A DNA stretch of 64,000 nucleotides from Streptomyces sp. SID13726 (GCF_010548375.1 NZ_JAAGLY010000002.1:186001-250000), one strand, 5' to 3'. Counted from the stretch's first letter, positions 18,492-27,109 are shown. The notes: generated from the letters alone by a model not told the origin. Made by a program: numbers and translations.

Positions 18492-19172
18492 GTGACCAGC
18501 CCCGGCGACAAGCTCGACTACGCGAGCCTCCTGCTCGACCGCACCGGTCAGGCCGAGGCCTTCGACGCCATCGGCGACCGCTACGACGAGGCCTTTCCGC
18601 ACAAGGAAGGCCAGGTCACAGCCGCACAATGGCTGATCGGCGCACTGCCTGCCGGAGCGCGCGTGCTCGACCTGGGGTGCGGCACCGGACTCCCGACCGC
18701 ACGCCGGCTGGCCGAGTCCGGCCTCGACGTCGTCGGCGTGGACCTGTCGGACAGGATGGTCGCGGTCGCCCGGGAGAACGTTCCCGGCGGCTCCTTCCAC
18801 CGCGCGGACATCGCCGACCTGCGTCCGGGCGGCCCCTTGGACCTGGGCCGCTTCGACGCCGTCGCGGCCTTCTTCTCCCTGCTCATGCTGCCGCGCGCCG
18901 AGATCCCCCTCGCCCTGGACACCATCCGCCGGCTGCTGCGTCCGGACGGTCTCTTCGCGCTGTCCATGGTCGAGGCCGACGTGGACGACTTCTCGATCCC
19001 CTTCATCGGCAGCACCATCCGGGTCTCCGGCTATCTCAGGGAAGAGCTCCGCGAGACCGTCGAGGCGGCCGGTTTCCGGATCGTCGACGAGACCTCGTAC
19101 AGCTACGCCCCGGCGAGCGCGGACGTCCCGCCCGAGGTGCAGATCTTCCTGCGGTGCGAAAGGCACCGGTGA
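18492..19172 (+). CDS. class I SAM-dependent methyltransferase
   Basis: A 226-residue protein with VLDLGCGTGLPTARRL, the SAM-binding motif I, near residue 58, an acidic VVGVDLS at motif II and the RADIADL segment after it. A C-terminal sheet ends with SYSYAPASADVPPEVQIFLRC. Members methylate small molecules; nothing here names the acceptor. GGGAG lies upstream of the GTG at 18492. An AT-rich stretch (gtgaaaaacttacatacagg) just upstream is probably its promoter. The next gene, a SpoIIE-type phosphatase, starts 50 bases later. Confidence 0.85.
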   Translation: MTSPGDKLDYASLLLDRTGQAEAFDAIGDRYDEAFPHKEGQVTAAQWLIGALPAGARVLDLGCGTGLPTARRLAESGLDVVGVDLSDRMVAVARENVPGGSFHRADIADLRPGGPLDLGRFDAVAAFFSLLMLPRAEIPLALDTIRRLLRPDGLFALSMVEADVDDFSIPFIGSTIRVSGYLREELRETVEAAGFRIVDETSYSYAPASADVPPEVQIFLRCERHR

Positions 19173-19224
19173 CGACTCCGGACCGCCCGCCCCGGTGCGG
19201 GCCCGGGCAGCCGGAAGGACAGGC

Positions 19225-21078
19225 GTGACGAAGCACCTCGGAGCCGATCAGGACACCGGCGCCACGACTGCGGGGGGCCGGAAGCACGCCGTCGAAGCGC
19301 CGGGCGGGTCCCGCATGAGCCCTGAGGTGAAGCCGGACCCGGGGGCCAGCGGTTCGAAGGCCCGGCAACCGGCGCCCGCGAAAGCTCCCACCGGGGACAC
19401 AGGACCGGTTCGCCCCGAGGCCCAGACCGACCGTCTGCGCTATCTCGACGCGGCGACCCGTCGGATCGCCCGCGGCATGAACCTCGCCGACACGCTGGCC
19501 GAGCTGTGCCGCGCGGCCGTCCCGGCCTTCGCCGACGCGGCGTTCGTCCATCTCTACGTCCCGCTCCCGGTCGGCGACGAGATCGGCGCCGTACCGAGTG
19601 TGCTGCACCTCCACTGCACCGAGGGCACACCACGACAGGGCCCGGCCGTCGCCCTTCACCCCATGGACGTCGTGCACCCTGCGGCCGAGGGACGGCTCGC
19701 CCGGCTGCTGCGGGCGGGGCGGCCGGCGTTCGGGAACGCCCCGGGCGTCGCCGCCGCCGTGGCCGAACTCCTGGGTCCGCGAGCCGTACCGCCCGGACAG
19801 CGGCTGATCATCGCCCCGCTGCACGGCCGCAGCCATGTCATGGGCAGTGTCGTGCTGGTGCGCGGAGCCGACCGGCCCGACTTCACCGGGGACGATCTGC
19901 TGGTCGCCTCGCAGCTCGCCACCCACACCGCCCTCGGCATCGACAAGGCGGCGCTGTACGAACGCGAGGCCTCCGTGGCGGACACGCTCCAGCGCACCAT
20001 GCTCCCGCCGTCCCTCCCCGAACCGCCCGGCATCCGGCTGGCCAGCCGCTATCTGCCGGCCTCGCGGACCGCGCAGGTCGGCGGCGACTGGTACGACGCG
20101 ATCCCGCTGCCCGGCAACCGGGTCGCCCTGGTGATCGGTGACGTGATGGGCCACTCCATGACCTCGGCCGCGATCATGGGCCAGCTGCGGACCAGCGTGC
20201 AGACGCTGGCCGGGCTCGACCTGCCCCCGGACGAGGTGCTGCACCACCTCGACGAGCAGGCGGCGCGGCTGGGCAGCGAGCACACGGCGACCTGCCTGTA
20301 CGCCATGTACGACCCCGTCCTGCACCGGCTGGTGATGTCCAACGCCGGCCATCTGCCACCGGTGCTGCTGCGTCCCGACGGCGGTGTGGAGGTCCTGGAG
20401 GTCCCGCCCGGGGCACCGATCGGCGTCGGCAGCGGCGGCTTCGAGACCGTGGAGACCCACGCGCCGCCCGGAGCGACCCTGCTGCTGTACACCGACGGCC
20501 TGGTCGAGTCCCGTGACTCGGACGTGCTCACCGGGGTGGAGCGACTGTGCGGACGGCTGCGTACGGCAGCCTCGGGAGCCGCGCCCGTGCCGCTGGAGAC
20601 GCTGTGCGACGCGGCGCTCGGAGCACTGGGGACCGGAGTGCGCGACGACGACATCGCGCTGCTCGCCGCCCGGTTCGAGGGCCTGCTGCCGGAGACCGTG
20701 GCGTACTGGTACATGGCCCCGCGCCCCCAGACCGCGGGCCAGGCGCGCCGGCTGACCCGCAGGACGCTCGGCCACTGGGGTCTCGACTCCCTGGTGGAGA
20801 CGACCGAGCTGATGGTCAGCGAGGTCGTGGCGAACGCGGTGCGCTTCGCCTCCCGGCCGATCACGCTACGGCTGCTCTGTACCGACGTGCTGCGCTGCGA
20901 GGTGGGCGACGACTCGCCGATCGTGCCCCGGATGCGGCACGCCCGGCTGAGCGACGAGGGCGGCCGGGGACTGTTCCTGGTCGACCAGTTGGCCCGGCGC
21001 TGGGGCGCGACCCGGGTCAGCACGGGCAAGGTGGTCTGGTTCGAACAGCCGCTGCCCGGCGATCAGGACGACGGCTGA
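19225..21078 (+). CDS. GAF - SpoIIE/PP2C phosphatase - HATPase (anti-sigma kinase-like) protein
   Basis: About 617 residues from the GTG at 19225, which has GGAAGGAC upstream. A GAF-like sensor spans about residues 60-230. The PP2C_SIG phosphatase follows, with GGDWYDAIPLPGNRVALVIGDVMGH as the metal-binding start and DDDIALLAARF as its end. The last 130 residues are an RsbW-like ATPase (ELMVSEVVANAVRFA N-box, DDSPIVP, GGRGLFLVDQLARRWG). Such proteins combine phosphatase and kinase arms that set the phosphorylation of anti-anti-sigma factors. No partner STAS gene is near. A basic, Pro-rich region precedes the sensor. Confidence 0.88.
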   Translation: MTKHLGADQDTGATTAGGRKHAVEAPGGSRMSPEVKPDPGASGSKARQPAPAKAPTGDTGPVRPEAQTDRLRYLDAATRRIARGMNLADTLAELCRAAVPAFADAAFVHLYVPLPVGDEIGAVPSVLHLHCTEGTPRQGPAVALHPMDVVHPAAEGRLARLLRAGRPAFGNAPGVAAAVAELLGPRAVPPGQRLIIAPLHGRSHVMGSVVLVRGADRPDFTGDDLLVASQLATHTALGIDKAALYEREASVADTLQRTMLPPSLPEPPGIRLASRYLPASRTAQVGGDWYDAIPLPGNRVALVIGDVMGHSMTSAAIMGQLRTSVQTLAGLDLPPDEVLHHLDEQAARLGSEHTATCLYAMYDPVLHRLVMSNAGHLPPVLLRPDGGVEVLEVPPGAPIGVGSGGFETVETHAPPGATLLLYTDGLVESRDSDVLTGVERLCGRLRTAASGAAPVPLETLCDAALGALGTGVRDDDIALLAARFEGLLPETVAYWYMAPRPQTAGQARRLTRRTLGHWGLDSLVETTELMVSEVVANAVRFASRPITLRLLCTDVLRCEVGDDSPIVPRMRHARLSDEGGRGLFLVDQLARRWGATRVSTGKVVWFEQPLPGDQDDG

Positions 21079-21099
21079 CGCCGGGGAACGTCCGCGCAC

Positions 21100-21128
21100 G
21101 TGACCTTCGTTGTCCCAAGGTCGATACT
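21100..21128 (+). promoter_or_regulatory. candidate promoter of the dha operon
   Basis: GTGACC at 21100-21105 and GATACT at 21123-21128 are 17 bases apart, a fair vegetative-type match about 40 bases before dhaK. The match is imperfect at the -35 element. Confidence 0.35.
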
Positions 21129-21169
21129 TCCGTCAGCAGCCGCCCTGTCAGGTCCCCCAGGAGGTACCC

Positions 21170-22162
21170 ATGAAGATGCTGATCAACGTTCCGGAAACCG
21201 TGGTCGCGGACGCCCTGCGCGGGATGGCGGCCGCCCACCCGGAGTTGACCGTGGACGTGGAGAACCGGGTGATCGTACGGCGGGACGCCCCCGTCGCCGG
21301 GAAGGTCGCCCTGATCTCGGGCGGCGGTTCGGGCCACGAACCGTTGCACGGCGGTTTCGTCGGACCCGGCATGCTCTCCGCGGCCTGTCCCGGCGAGGTG
21401 TTCACGTCCCCGGTGCCCGACCAGATGGTGCGGGCCGCGGCCGCCGTGGACAGCGGGGCCGGGGTGCTGTTCATCGTGAAGAACTACACGGGTGACGTGC
21501 TCAACTTCGACATGGCGGCCGAACTCGCCGAGGACGAGGGCATCCAGGTCGCCAAGGTCCTCGTCAACGACGACGTGGCCGTCACCGACAGCCTGTACAC
21601 CGCCGGGCGGCGCGGTACGGGCGCCACCCTGTTCCTGGAGAAGATCGCGGGCGCGGCGGCTGAGGAGGGGCAGCCGCTGGAGCGGGTGGAGGCCATCGCC
21701 CGTCAGGTCAACGAGAACGCGCGCAGTTTCGGTGTCGCGCTGAGCGCCTGCACCACCCCGGCCAAGGGCAGCCCGACCTTCGATCTGCCCGCGGGCGAGC
21801 TGGAGTTGGGCGTCGGTATCCACGGCGAGCCGGGGCGGGAGCGGCGGGCGATGATGACCTCGCGGGAGATCGCGGACTTCTCGGTGCACGCGATCCTGGA
21901 CGACATGAGCCCGCGCAATCCCGTGCTGGTCCTGGTCAACGGCATGGGCGCGACCCCGCTCCTGGAGCTGTACGGCTTCAACGCCGAGGTGCAGCGGGTG
22001 CTCGCCGACCGCGGGGTCGCCGTCGCACGCACCCTGGTCGGCAACTACGTCACCTCGCTCGACATGTCCGGCGCCTCGGTCACCCTGTGCCAGGTCGACG
22101 AGGAGCTGCTGCGCCTGTGGGACGCGCCGGTGCGGACCCCGGGGCTGCGCTGGGGAGTGTGA
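21170..22162 (+). CDS. dhaK: dihydroxyacetone kinase subunit DhaK
   Basis: A 330-residue protein that aligns closely with PTS-dependent DhaK. GGGSGHEPLHGGF begins near residue 51 and VGIHGEPG places His 218 exactly where the Escherichia coli enzyme binds dihydroxyacetone covalently. It presents dihydroxyacetone for phosphorylation by DhaL-ADP. AGGAGGT lies at ideal spacing before the ATG at 21170. It begins a three-gene operon with dhaL and dhaM, so the phosphate comes from phosphoenolpyruvate through the PTS rather than from free ATP. Confidence 0.95.
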   Translation: MKMLINVPETVVADALRGMAAAHPELTVDVENRVIVRRDAPVAGKVALISGGGSGHEPLHGGFVGPGMLSAACPGEVFTSPVPDQMVRAAAAVDSGAGVLFIVKNYTGDVLNFDMAAELAEDEGIQVAKVLVNDDVAVTDSLYTAGRRGTGATLFLEKIAGAAAEEGQPLERVEAIARQVNENARSFGVALSACTTPAKGSPTFDLPAGELELGVGIHGEPGRERRAMMTSREIADFSVHAILDDMSPRNPVLVLVNGMGATPLLELYGFNAEVQRVLADRGVAVARTLVGNYVTSLDMSGASVTLCQVDEELLRLWDAPVRTPGLRWGV

Positions 22163-22198
22163 GCAGCGATCAACGTACCGACCACGCAAGGAGATCCA

Positions 22199-22798
22199 GT
22201 GCTCGACGCCGACTTCTTCCGCCGTTGGATGACGGCGACCGCGGCCTCGGTGGAACGCGAGGCGGAGCGGCTCACCGCCCTCGACTCCCCCATCGGGGAC
22301 GCCGACCACGGCAGCAATCTTCAGCGCGGGTTCAGGGCGGTCGCCGCGACCCTGGAGAAGGAGGCGCCGGACACCCCGGGCGCGGTCCTCGTCCTTTCCG
22401 GGCGGCAGCTCATCTCGACGGTCGGCGGTGCTTCGGGGCCGCTGTACGGGACGTTGCTGCGGCGGACCGGGAAGGCGCTCGGGGACGCCGGTGAGGTCAG
22501 CGCGGAGGAGTTCACCGAGGCGCTGCGGGCCGGGGTGGCGGCGGTCATGGCGCTGGGCGGTGCCGCGCCGGGCGACAAGACCATGATCGACACGTTGGTG
22601 CCGGCCGTGGACGCGCTCGGTACCGGGTTCGCCGCGGCGCGGACGGCCGCCGAGCAGGGCGCCCTGGCGACCACGCCGTTGCAGGCCCGCAAGGGCCGGG
22701 CGAGTTACCTGGGCGAGCGCAGCATCGGGCACCAGGACCCGGGCGCTACCTCGGCCTCCCTGCTGATCGGCGCTCTCGCGGAGGCCGCGGGTGAGTGA
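22199..22798 (+). CDS. dhaL: dihydroxyacetone kinase subunit DhaL
   Basis: A 199-residue ADP-binding subunit. The magnesium-binding Asp residues are D29, D34 and D36 in LDSPIGDADHG, one residue off the E. coli numbering, and TVGGASGPLYGT matches the nucleotide loop. DhaL carries a bound ADP that is rephosphorylated by DhaM and hands the phosphate to the dihydroxyacetone on DhaK. AAGGAGATCCA precedes the GTG at 22199. Its 3' end overlaps dhaM by eight bases. Confidence 0.94.
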   Translation: MLDADFFRRWMTATAASVEREAERLTALDSPIGDADHGSNLQRGFRAVAATLEKEAPDTPGAVLVLSGRQLISTVGGASGPLYGTLLRRTGKALGDAGEVSAEEFTEALRAGVAAVMALGGAAPGDKTMIDTLVPAVDALGTGFAAARTAAEQGALATTPLQARKGRASYLGERSIGHQDPGATSASLLIGALAEAAGE

Positions 22799-23201
22799 CA
22801 CGGAGCTGGTGGGGATCGTGCTGGTGTCGCACAGCGCGCAGGTCGCCGCGTCCGTCGCGGAACTGGCGAAGGGGCTCGCGGGCGGCGGCCCGGAAGTGCC
22901 CCTCGCGGCGGCGGGCGGCACCGAGGACGGCGGGCTCGGCACCAGCTCGGAGCTGATCGCCGCGGCGGCCGCCTCGGTGGACCGGGGCGCCGGGGTCGCC
23001 GTCCTGACCGACCTCGGCAGCGCGGTGCTCACCGTGAAGGCCCTGCTGGCCGAGGGCGACGAACTCCCGCCCGGCACCAGGCTGGTGGACGCCCCCTTCG
23101 TCGAGGGCGCGGTGGCCGCGGTGGTCACGGCGGCCACCGGGGCCGACCTCGCGGCGGTGGAGGCGGCCGCGGCGGAGGCGTACGACTACCGGAAGGTCTG
23201 A
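22791..23201 (+). CDS. dhaM: PTS-dependent dihydroxyacetone kinase phosphotransferase subunit DhaM (EIIA only)
   Basis: A 136-residue EIIA(Man)-type domain. His 14 in VLVSHS is the expected phosphorylation site, and the GVAVLTDLGSAVLTV segment is characteristic. It lacks the HPr and EI-like extensions of E. coli DhaM, so it must receive phosphate from the general EI and HPr of the PTS encoded elsewhere. The GTG overlaps the end of dhaL, coupling translation. Degenerate copies of its 3' end follow its stop codon. Confidence 0.9.
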   Translation: MSDTELVGIVLVSHSAQVAASVAELAKGLAGGGPEVPLAAAGGTEDGGLGTSSELIAAAAASVDRGAGVAVLTDLGSAVLTVKALLAEGDELPPGTRLVDAPFVEGAVAAVVTAATGADLAAVEAAAAEAYDYRKV

Positions 23202-23282
23202 CACCGGGCGGTCGACGTCGGCAACCGGACGGTCTGACGGCGAGAGGTCGGCGTCGACTGCCGAAAGGCTCGGTCGGCGTCG
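23187..23282. repeat. degenerate tandem repeat of the dhaM 3' end
   Basis: A 34-bp block ending dhaM, including the codons for its last residues and its TGA, recurs at 23223-23256 with a 36-base period and about 28 identical bases. A third, shortened copy begins near 23259. The copies carry their own TGA in the equivalent place. Confidence 0.6.
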
Positions 23283-23287
23283 GCCGG

Positions 23288-23347
23288 TACTTCACTCCGT
23301 CCGCCGCCACTTCACCCCGTCGACCGCTACTTCACCCCGTCCGCAGC
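23288..23347. repeat. three tandem 20-bp units over the TetR stop codon
   Basis: Units at 23288-23307, 23308-23327 and 23328-23347 share a cttcacYccgtc core, with 16-18 of 20 positions conserved. The TAG of the minus-strand TetR gene spans the junction of units two and three; the two downstream units are untranslated copies of the last codons (DGVK). They face the dhaM repeat within one short convergent intergenic region. Confidence 0.8.
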
Positions 23348-23977
23348 GACGGCGAGGGCCGAGCGCAGGGTCTGCATCAGCTCGGTCTCCGCCGTCGCGC
23401 GGTCGGTGGCGCGGTCGGTGCCCCGGGCGGCTCCGTGCCAGGCGTGGTGTTCGACCGCCGCGCGCAGGGCCGCGTTGAACATGGCCGCCCGGATGGCCGG
23501 TTCGAAGCCGTCCCGGGGCAGTCCGGCGCGCTCGGCCAGGGCGTGGGCGAACGCCGGCTCGGCCTCGTCGTAGGTCTGGAGCCAGACGGCTCGCAGGCCC
23601 GGCTCGGTGCGGGTCAGGCGGACCAGATCGCCGACCGTGGCCCGCTCGGGGCCGCTGATGATGCCGATCTCGGTCGCCAGGGTGCGTTCGAACAGCTCCT
23701 CCAGCGGCTGGTCCGGGGCCCACTCCCGCAGCAGGGCCGCGATCAGGTCGATGCCCTCCGAGAACAGCGGGCTCACACAGCTCTCCTTGCTGGGGAAGTA
23801 CCGCCACACGGTGCGCGCCGAGACCCCGACCGCCTGGCCGATCTGTTCCCCGGTGGTGGCCGACACGCCCTGGGCGACGAACAGCTCCACCGCGGCCCGG
23901 GCGATCTCCAGCCGTATCTCGGCCTTGCGCTCCTCGGTCAGGGGTGGTCGTCCCGTACGTCCGCGGGCTGCGGTCAT
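23327..23977 (-). CDS. TetR family transcriptional regulator
   Basis: A 216-residue TetR regulator: a basic N-terminus, then AVELFVAQGVSATTGEQIGQAVGVSARTVWRYFPSKE-type HTH split over residues 30-65, and a divergent ligand domain. GGAGGA precedes the ATG at 23977. It is divergent from an SDR gene with an inverted repeat in between, the standard layout of a TetR repressor and its target. The C-terminal codons lie in a tandem repeat, so its exact tail may vary between strains. Confidence 0.9.
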   Translation of the reverse strand: MTAARGRTGRPPLTEERKAEIRLEIARAAVELFVAQGVSATTGEQIGQAVGVSARTVWRYFPSKESCVSPLFSEGIDLIAALLREWAPDQPLEELFERTLATEIGIISGPERATVGDLVRLTRTEPGLRAVWLQTYDEAEPAFAHALAERAGLPRDGFEPAIRAAMFNAALRAAVEHHAWHGAARGTDRATDRATAETELMQTLRSALAVAADGVK

Positions 23978-24039
23978 CGATTCCTCCGGCTCCGTCGATC
24001 GCCTGTTCACGCTTGCGGGAATTCTCCACCAAGATTTTA

Positions 24040-24056
24040 TGTCACTCACAGACATT
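24040..24056. promoter_or_regulatory. TetR-type operator between regulator and SDR genes
   Basis: ATGTC at 24040-24044 and GACAT at 24052-24056 form a perfect 5-bp inverted repeat across seven bases, extended by one mismatch to TTATGTC/GACATTA. It lies in an AT-rich patch midway between the divergent starts, overlapping likely promoters for both genes. Confidence 0.55.
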
Positions 24057-24130
24057 AAGTCGTATGGTGGCGACAAGCGCAGGGCACGGCGCCCGCGCGG
24101 GCACAGAGCACTGATCGACAGGAGCACCAC

Positions 24131-24892
24131 ATGGCCGGCGAATTCGACGGACGCAGCGTCATCGTCACGGGAGCGGGTTCGGGCATCGGGCGGGCGACGG
24201 CCCTGGCCTTCGCGGCGCGCGGCGCCCGGGTCCTGGTCGCGGACCTCAACGCCGAGACCGCGGAGACGGTCGTCAAGGAGATCGGCGAGGCAGGCGGCAC
24301 CGCGGTCGCCGTCACCGGCGACCTCAGCGAGCAGGCCGTGGTGGACCAGGTGGCCCAGACCGCAGTGGACCGGTTCGGCGGGGTGGACGTCCTGGTGAAC
24401 AACGCCGGGATCATGGACCGGATGTCGGCGCTCGCGGACGTGGGCGACGCGGAGTGGGAGCGGGTCCTCCGGGTCAACCTGACCGCGCCCTTCCTGCTCA
24501 CCCGGGCCGTGCTCCCGCACATGCTCGCGGCGGGCCGGGGCGCTGTCGTGAACACCGCCTCCGAGGCCGGTCTGCGCGGCAGCGCGGCGGGCGCCGCCTA
24601 CACGGCCTCGAAGCACGGCGTGGTGGGTCTGACCAAGAGCCTCGCGGTGATGTACCGCAAGCAGGGCATCCGCGCGAACGCCATCGCCCCGGGCGGCACC
24701 GCCACCGGCATCGTCGTGGACGCCGACCGCGAGGCCCACGGACCGGCGGCGCTGGGCCCGCACTTCGTCAACGTCGGCCGGGTGGCCGAGCCCGACGAGC
24801 AGGCCGCCGCCATCGTATTCCTCGCCTCGGACGCGGCGAGCAACATCAACGGCGTGGTCCTGCCGGTGGACGACGGCTGGTCTGCGGTCTGA
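24131..24892 (+). CDS. SDR family oxidoreductase
   Basis: A 253-residue classical SDR: TGAGSGIG at 13-20 for the dinucleotide, NNAG at 90-93, Ser 144, and YTASK giving Tyr 157 and Lys 161. The acidic ADLN after the second strand favours NAD over NADP. Family members oxidise or reduce alcohols and ketones. The divergent TetR gene and the inverted repeat between them suggest induction by its substrate. The ATG at 24131 has GGAG upstream. The neighbouring genes give no further clue to the substrate. Confidence 0.9.
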   Translation: MAGEFDGRSVIVTGAGSGIGRATALAFAARGARVLVADLNAETAETVVKEIGEAGGTAVAVTGDLSEQAVVDQVAQTAVDRFGGVDVLVNNAGIMDRMSALADVGDAEWERVLRVNLTAPFLLTRAVLPHMLAAGRGAVVNTASEAGLRGSAAGAAYTASKHGVVGLTKSLAVMYRKQGIRANAIAPGGTATGIVVDADREAHGPAALGPHFVNVGRVAEPDEQAAAIVFLASDAASNINGVVLPVDDGWSAV

Positions 24893-24915
24893 CCGACCCG
24901 GGAGTTCCTGCGGGG

Positions 24916-25614
24916 TCATTTCCCCCGTACGAACATCCGCGCAAGCCGCTCCCCGGTCGCGACGGCGGCGTCATGGTCCTCGATCGGCTTCACCTGCGAG
25001 TCCTTGAAGACGATGTAGGTGACGCCGGAGGGCGTGCCGCCGCCGCGCGGATCGGGGCGGATCCCGAGGGCCTCGGCGGCGGCGTAGGAGGCCTCGCCGA
25101 TGATGTCGCGCGGGCCCACGTCCCCGACGACGGCGTACTGCACCCGGTCCTGGTACACGACGGCCGCGACCGCGCCGCCGCGCACCCCGTGCTCGCGGTA
25201 GTCCCAGATCCGGCTCGGCGTCGGGACCACGATGTACGGCAGGCCCTCGGCGCTCAGGTGGCGGCCGTCGGACTGCTGGTAGGCGGTGGCGTCGGAGAAG
25301 AGGGGGTCGGTGCGGCCGTTGCACTTGCGTCCCGGCCGGCCATCGCAGTCGATGTCCATGTCGGCCTTCCAGAACACGGCGTCCCGGGTGCCGCAGACCG
25401 GGATGCTCGCGGGCGTGCCGTCGTCGGTGCGGTAGCGGCCGCGCGAGACGGGGTCGCACTCCTTCGCCCTGGCCAGCAGGTCGGCGGCGTCGACGTCACC
25501 CTCGTGCCGCACCACCGCCTCGGTCCGGGCGGCGACGGGCTCCACGGCGGGGGACGTCGAGGGGGCGAGCAGGGCGGCGCTTGCCGCGGCCAGCGTGAGC
25601 GACTGGACACGCAC
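24916..25614 (-). CDS. secreted GH75 chitosanase
   Basis: About 232 residues from the GTG at 25614, chosen because AGGAGAGG lies upstream; a GTG nine codons earlier is possible. A Sec signal peptide (VQSLTLAAASAALLAPSTSPA) is followed by the GH75 core. FWKADMDIDCDG holds the catalytic Asp region and VGDVGPRDIIGEASYAAA holds the acidic partner seen in fungal and Streptomyces GH75 enzymes. It should cut chitosan chains internally, outside the cell. It is divergent from a fibronectin-III lipoprotein gene across 347 bases. Confidence 0.87.
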   Translation of the reverse strand: MRVQSLTLAAASAALLAPSTSPAVEPVAARTEAVVRHEGDVDAADLLARAKECDPVSRGRYRTDDGTPASIPVCGTRDAVFWKADMDIDCDGRPGRKCNGRTDPLFSDATAYQQSDGRHLSAEGLPYIVVPTPSRIWDYREHGVRGGAVAAVVYQDRVQYAVVGDVGPRDIIGEASYAAAEALGIRPDPRGGGTPSGVTYIVFKDSQVKPIEDHDAAVATGERLARMFVRGK

Positions 25615-25961
25615 GATAAGGGACCCTCTCCTGGGGGACACTGACGGACACTCAGCCCAATCTGATGCCGTTTCAGCACAGCGGCCACCGCAGGGGGTCC
25701 GGACGGGGCAGGCGCCGGGGACCCGGGCCCTCGACGAACCCGGGCCTCCCAGCCGCCCGTACCGGCGCGGGGACAGCGACGACAGCGGCCCGCGCCACCA
25801 GCACGAACTCCCCTTCCCTCATGGAGAGTTCGGCCGTGAAGGCCTTCAGCATACGTAACTCCCCGAAGCCGCCCGGCACGGTCCGCCCTCTTGATGCGGA
25901 CACCACAGGGGCGCCATATTGGTCCGGACCATTCCAGGAGGCTCTCCGGGGAGGCACCGCC
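25615..25961. other. intergenic region of 347 bp between chitosanase and lipoprotein genes
   Basis: No gene is convincing here. Close to the chitosanase start lies a TCTGATGC/TCAG block (25661-25676) that resembles the inverted repeat at 1557-1573. Close to the lipoprotein start lies a DasR-like palindrome at 25918-25933. The middle carries short open frames in several directions without family matches I recognise. Confidence 0.5.
25918..25933. promoter_or_regulatory. DasR-responsive-element-like palindrome
   Basis: ATTGGTCCGGACCATT contains the perfect 12-bp palindrome TGGTCCGGACCA. It differs from the core of the DasR consensus TGGTCTAGACCA only in the two central bases. It lies 29 bases before the lipoprotein start. 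DasR is the GlcNAc-responsive GntR regulator of chitin use in Streptomyces, which suits a site next to a chitosanase. Confidence 0.5.
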
Positions 25962-26942
25962 ATGCCCGTTCCCCTACGGCGTTCCGCGCCGCTGTGCGCC
26001 CTGCTCGCGCTCCTCGTCTCCTGTACGTGGGGCGGCGCCGACGGCGAGGGGAGCGGTCCGCTGCCCGGCGCCCCCGTGGGCGTCACGGCCGCCGCGGGCA
26101 GCGCGAGCAGCGTGCATGTGATGTGGAACGCCGTCACCGCGGCCCATGCCTACGAGGTGTATCGCGGCACCACAAAGGTCCAGGAGGTGCCGGGTTCGCA
26201 GCACATGGTGGATGTCACCAGGCTGGAGCCCGGCACCCTGTATGCCTTCACCGTGCGGGCCCGGGACGCCGAGGGACGTCTGGGCCCGCCCAGCCGGGAG
26301 GTGCGGGCGACGACTCCCGCGGCCACGGCGGCGGACCGCTCGGCCCCGACCCGCCCTGGCGGGCTGCACGGCCGGACGGTGGGCAGCCGGGCCGTCCAGC
26401 TGTCCTGGTCCGCCTCGACGGACGACCGGGACGTGGTGTCGTACGACATCTATCAGGGCGATGCCAAGATCCACAGTGTGGGCGGCAACCAGACGGCGGC
26501 CGTGGTCACGGGGCTGCGGCCGGGCACCCGCTACGCGTTCACCGTGCGCGCCCGGGACGCGGCCGACAACCTCTCACCGGCCGGTACCCGCGTCCGGCTG
26601 ACGACTCCTGGCAGCGACGACGGCCGGGACACCGCGCCGACGGACTTCCGCGCGGCGACGCGGCTCAACGGCGACGGGGCGTACTACCTCGACCTGTCCT
26701 GGGTCCCGCCCGGCACGGACGGCGTGGTCACGGAGTACCAGGTGCGCCTCGACGGCGCGCCGGCCACCTCGCTGGTGTTCGGCGGGGCACCGCCGCAGGG
26801 GAGGGCGACGTACAGCTTCTATCTGGGGCGGGAGGCCGGGGAGAGCCATCGGGTGCGGATCCGGGCGCGGCTGCCCGACGGCACCTGGGGCGGGCTGTCG
26901 GCGGAGCGGACGGTGACGACGGGCGCCGCCGCGTCCCCGTGA
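25962..26942 (+). CDS. lipoprotein with three fibronectin type III domains
   Basis: A 326-residue protein with a lipoprotein signal (LLALLVSC, lipidated Cys about residue 21). Three FnIII domains follow, at about 37-120, 125-210 and 215-320; the first two carry YAFTVRARDAEGRLGPPS and YAFTVRARDAADNLSP and are close duplicates. No enzyme domain is present. FnIII domains often space or anchor polysaccharide-degrading enzymes, so with the neighbouring chitosanase and DasR-like site it may serve polysaccharide capture at the cell surface. That role is inference. The ATG at 25962 has a GGGGAGG ahead of it. Confidence 0.83.
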   Translation: MPVPLRRSAPLCALLALLVSCTWGGADGEGSGPLPGAPVGVTAAAGSASSVHVMWNAVTAAHAYEVYRGTTKVQEVPGSQHMVDVTRLEPGTLYAFTVRARDAEGRLGPPSREVRATTPAATAADRSAPTRPGGLHGRTVGSRAVQLSWSASTDDRDVVSYDIYQGDAKIHSVGGNQTAAVVTGLRPGTRYAFTVRARDAADNLSPAGTRVRLTTPGSDDGRDTAPTDFRAATRLNGDGAYYLDLSWVPPGTDGVVTEYQVRLDGAPATSLVFGGAPPQGRATYSFYLGREAGESHRVRIRARLPDGTWGGLSAERTVTTGAAASP

Positions 26943-27109
26943 CAGAGCTGTGCCGTTGGGCCGGACGGTGGACGCCGTCACCTGCCCGGGGGCGCCCGGG
27001 ATGCGGGAGGGGCCGCGGGCGCATTGGCTTCCTCTGAGGCAGCACGGGTCCTCCCCCACCTCGGTGGCGCACCGGATGTACCGCCGACCGTGCCGCCGGA
27101 GGGCACTCC

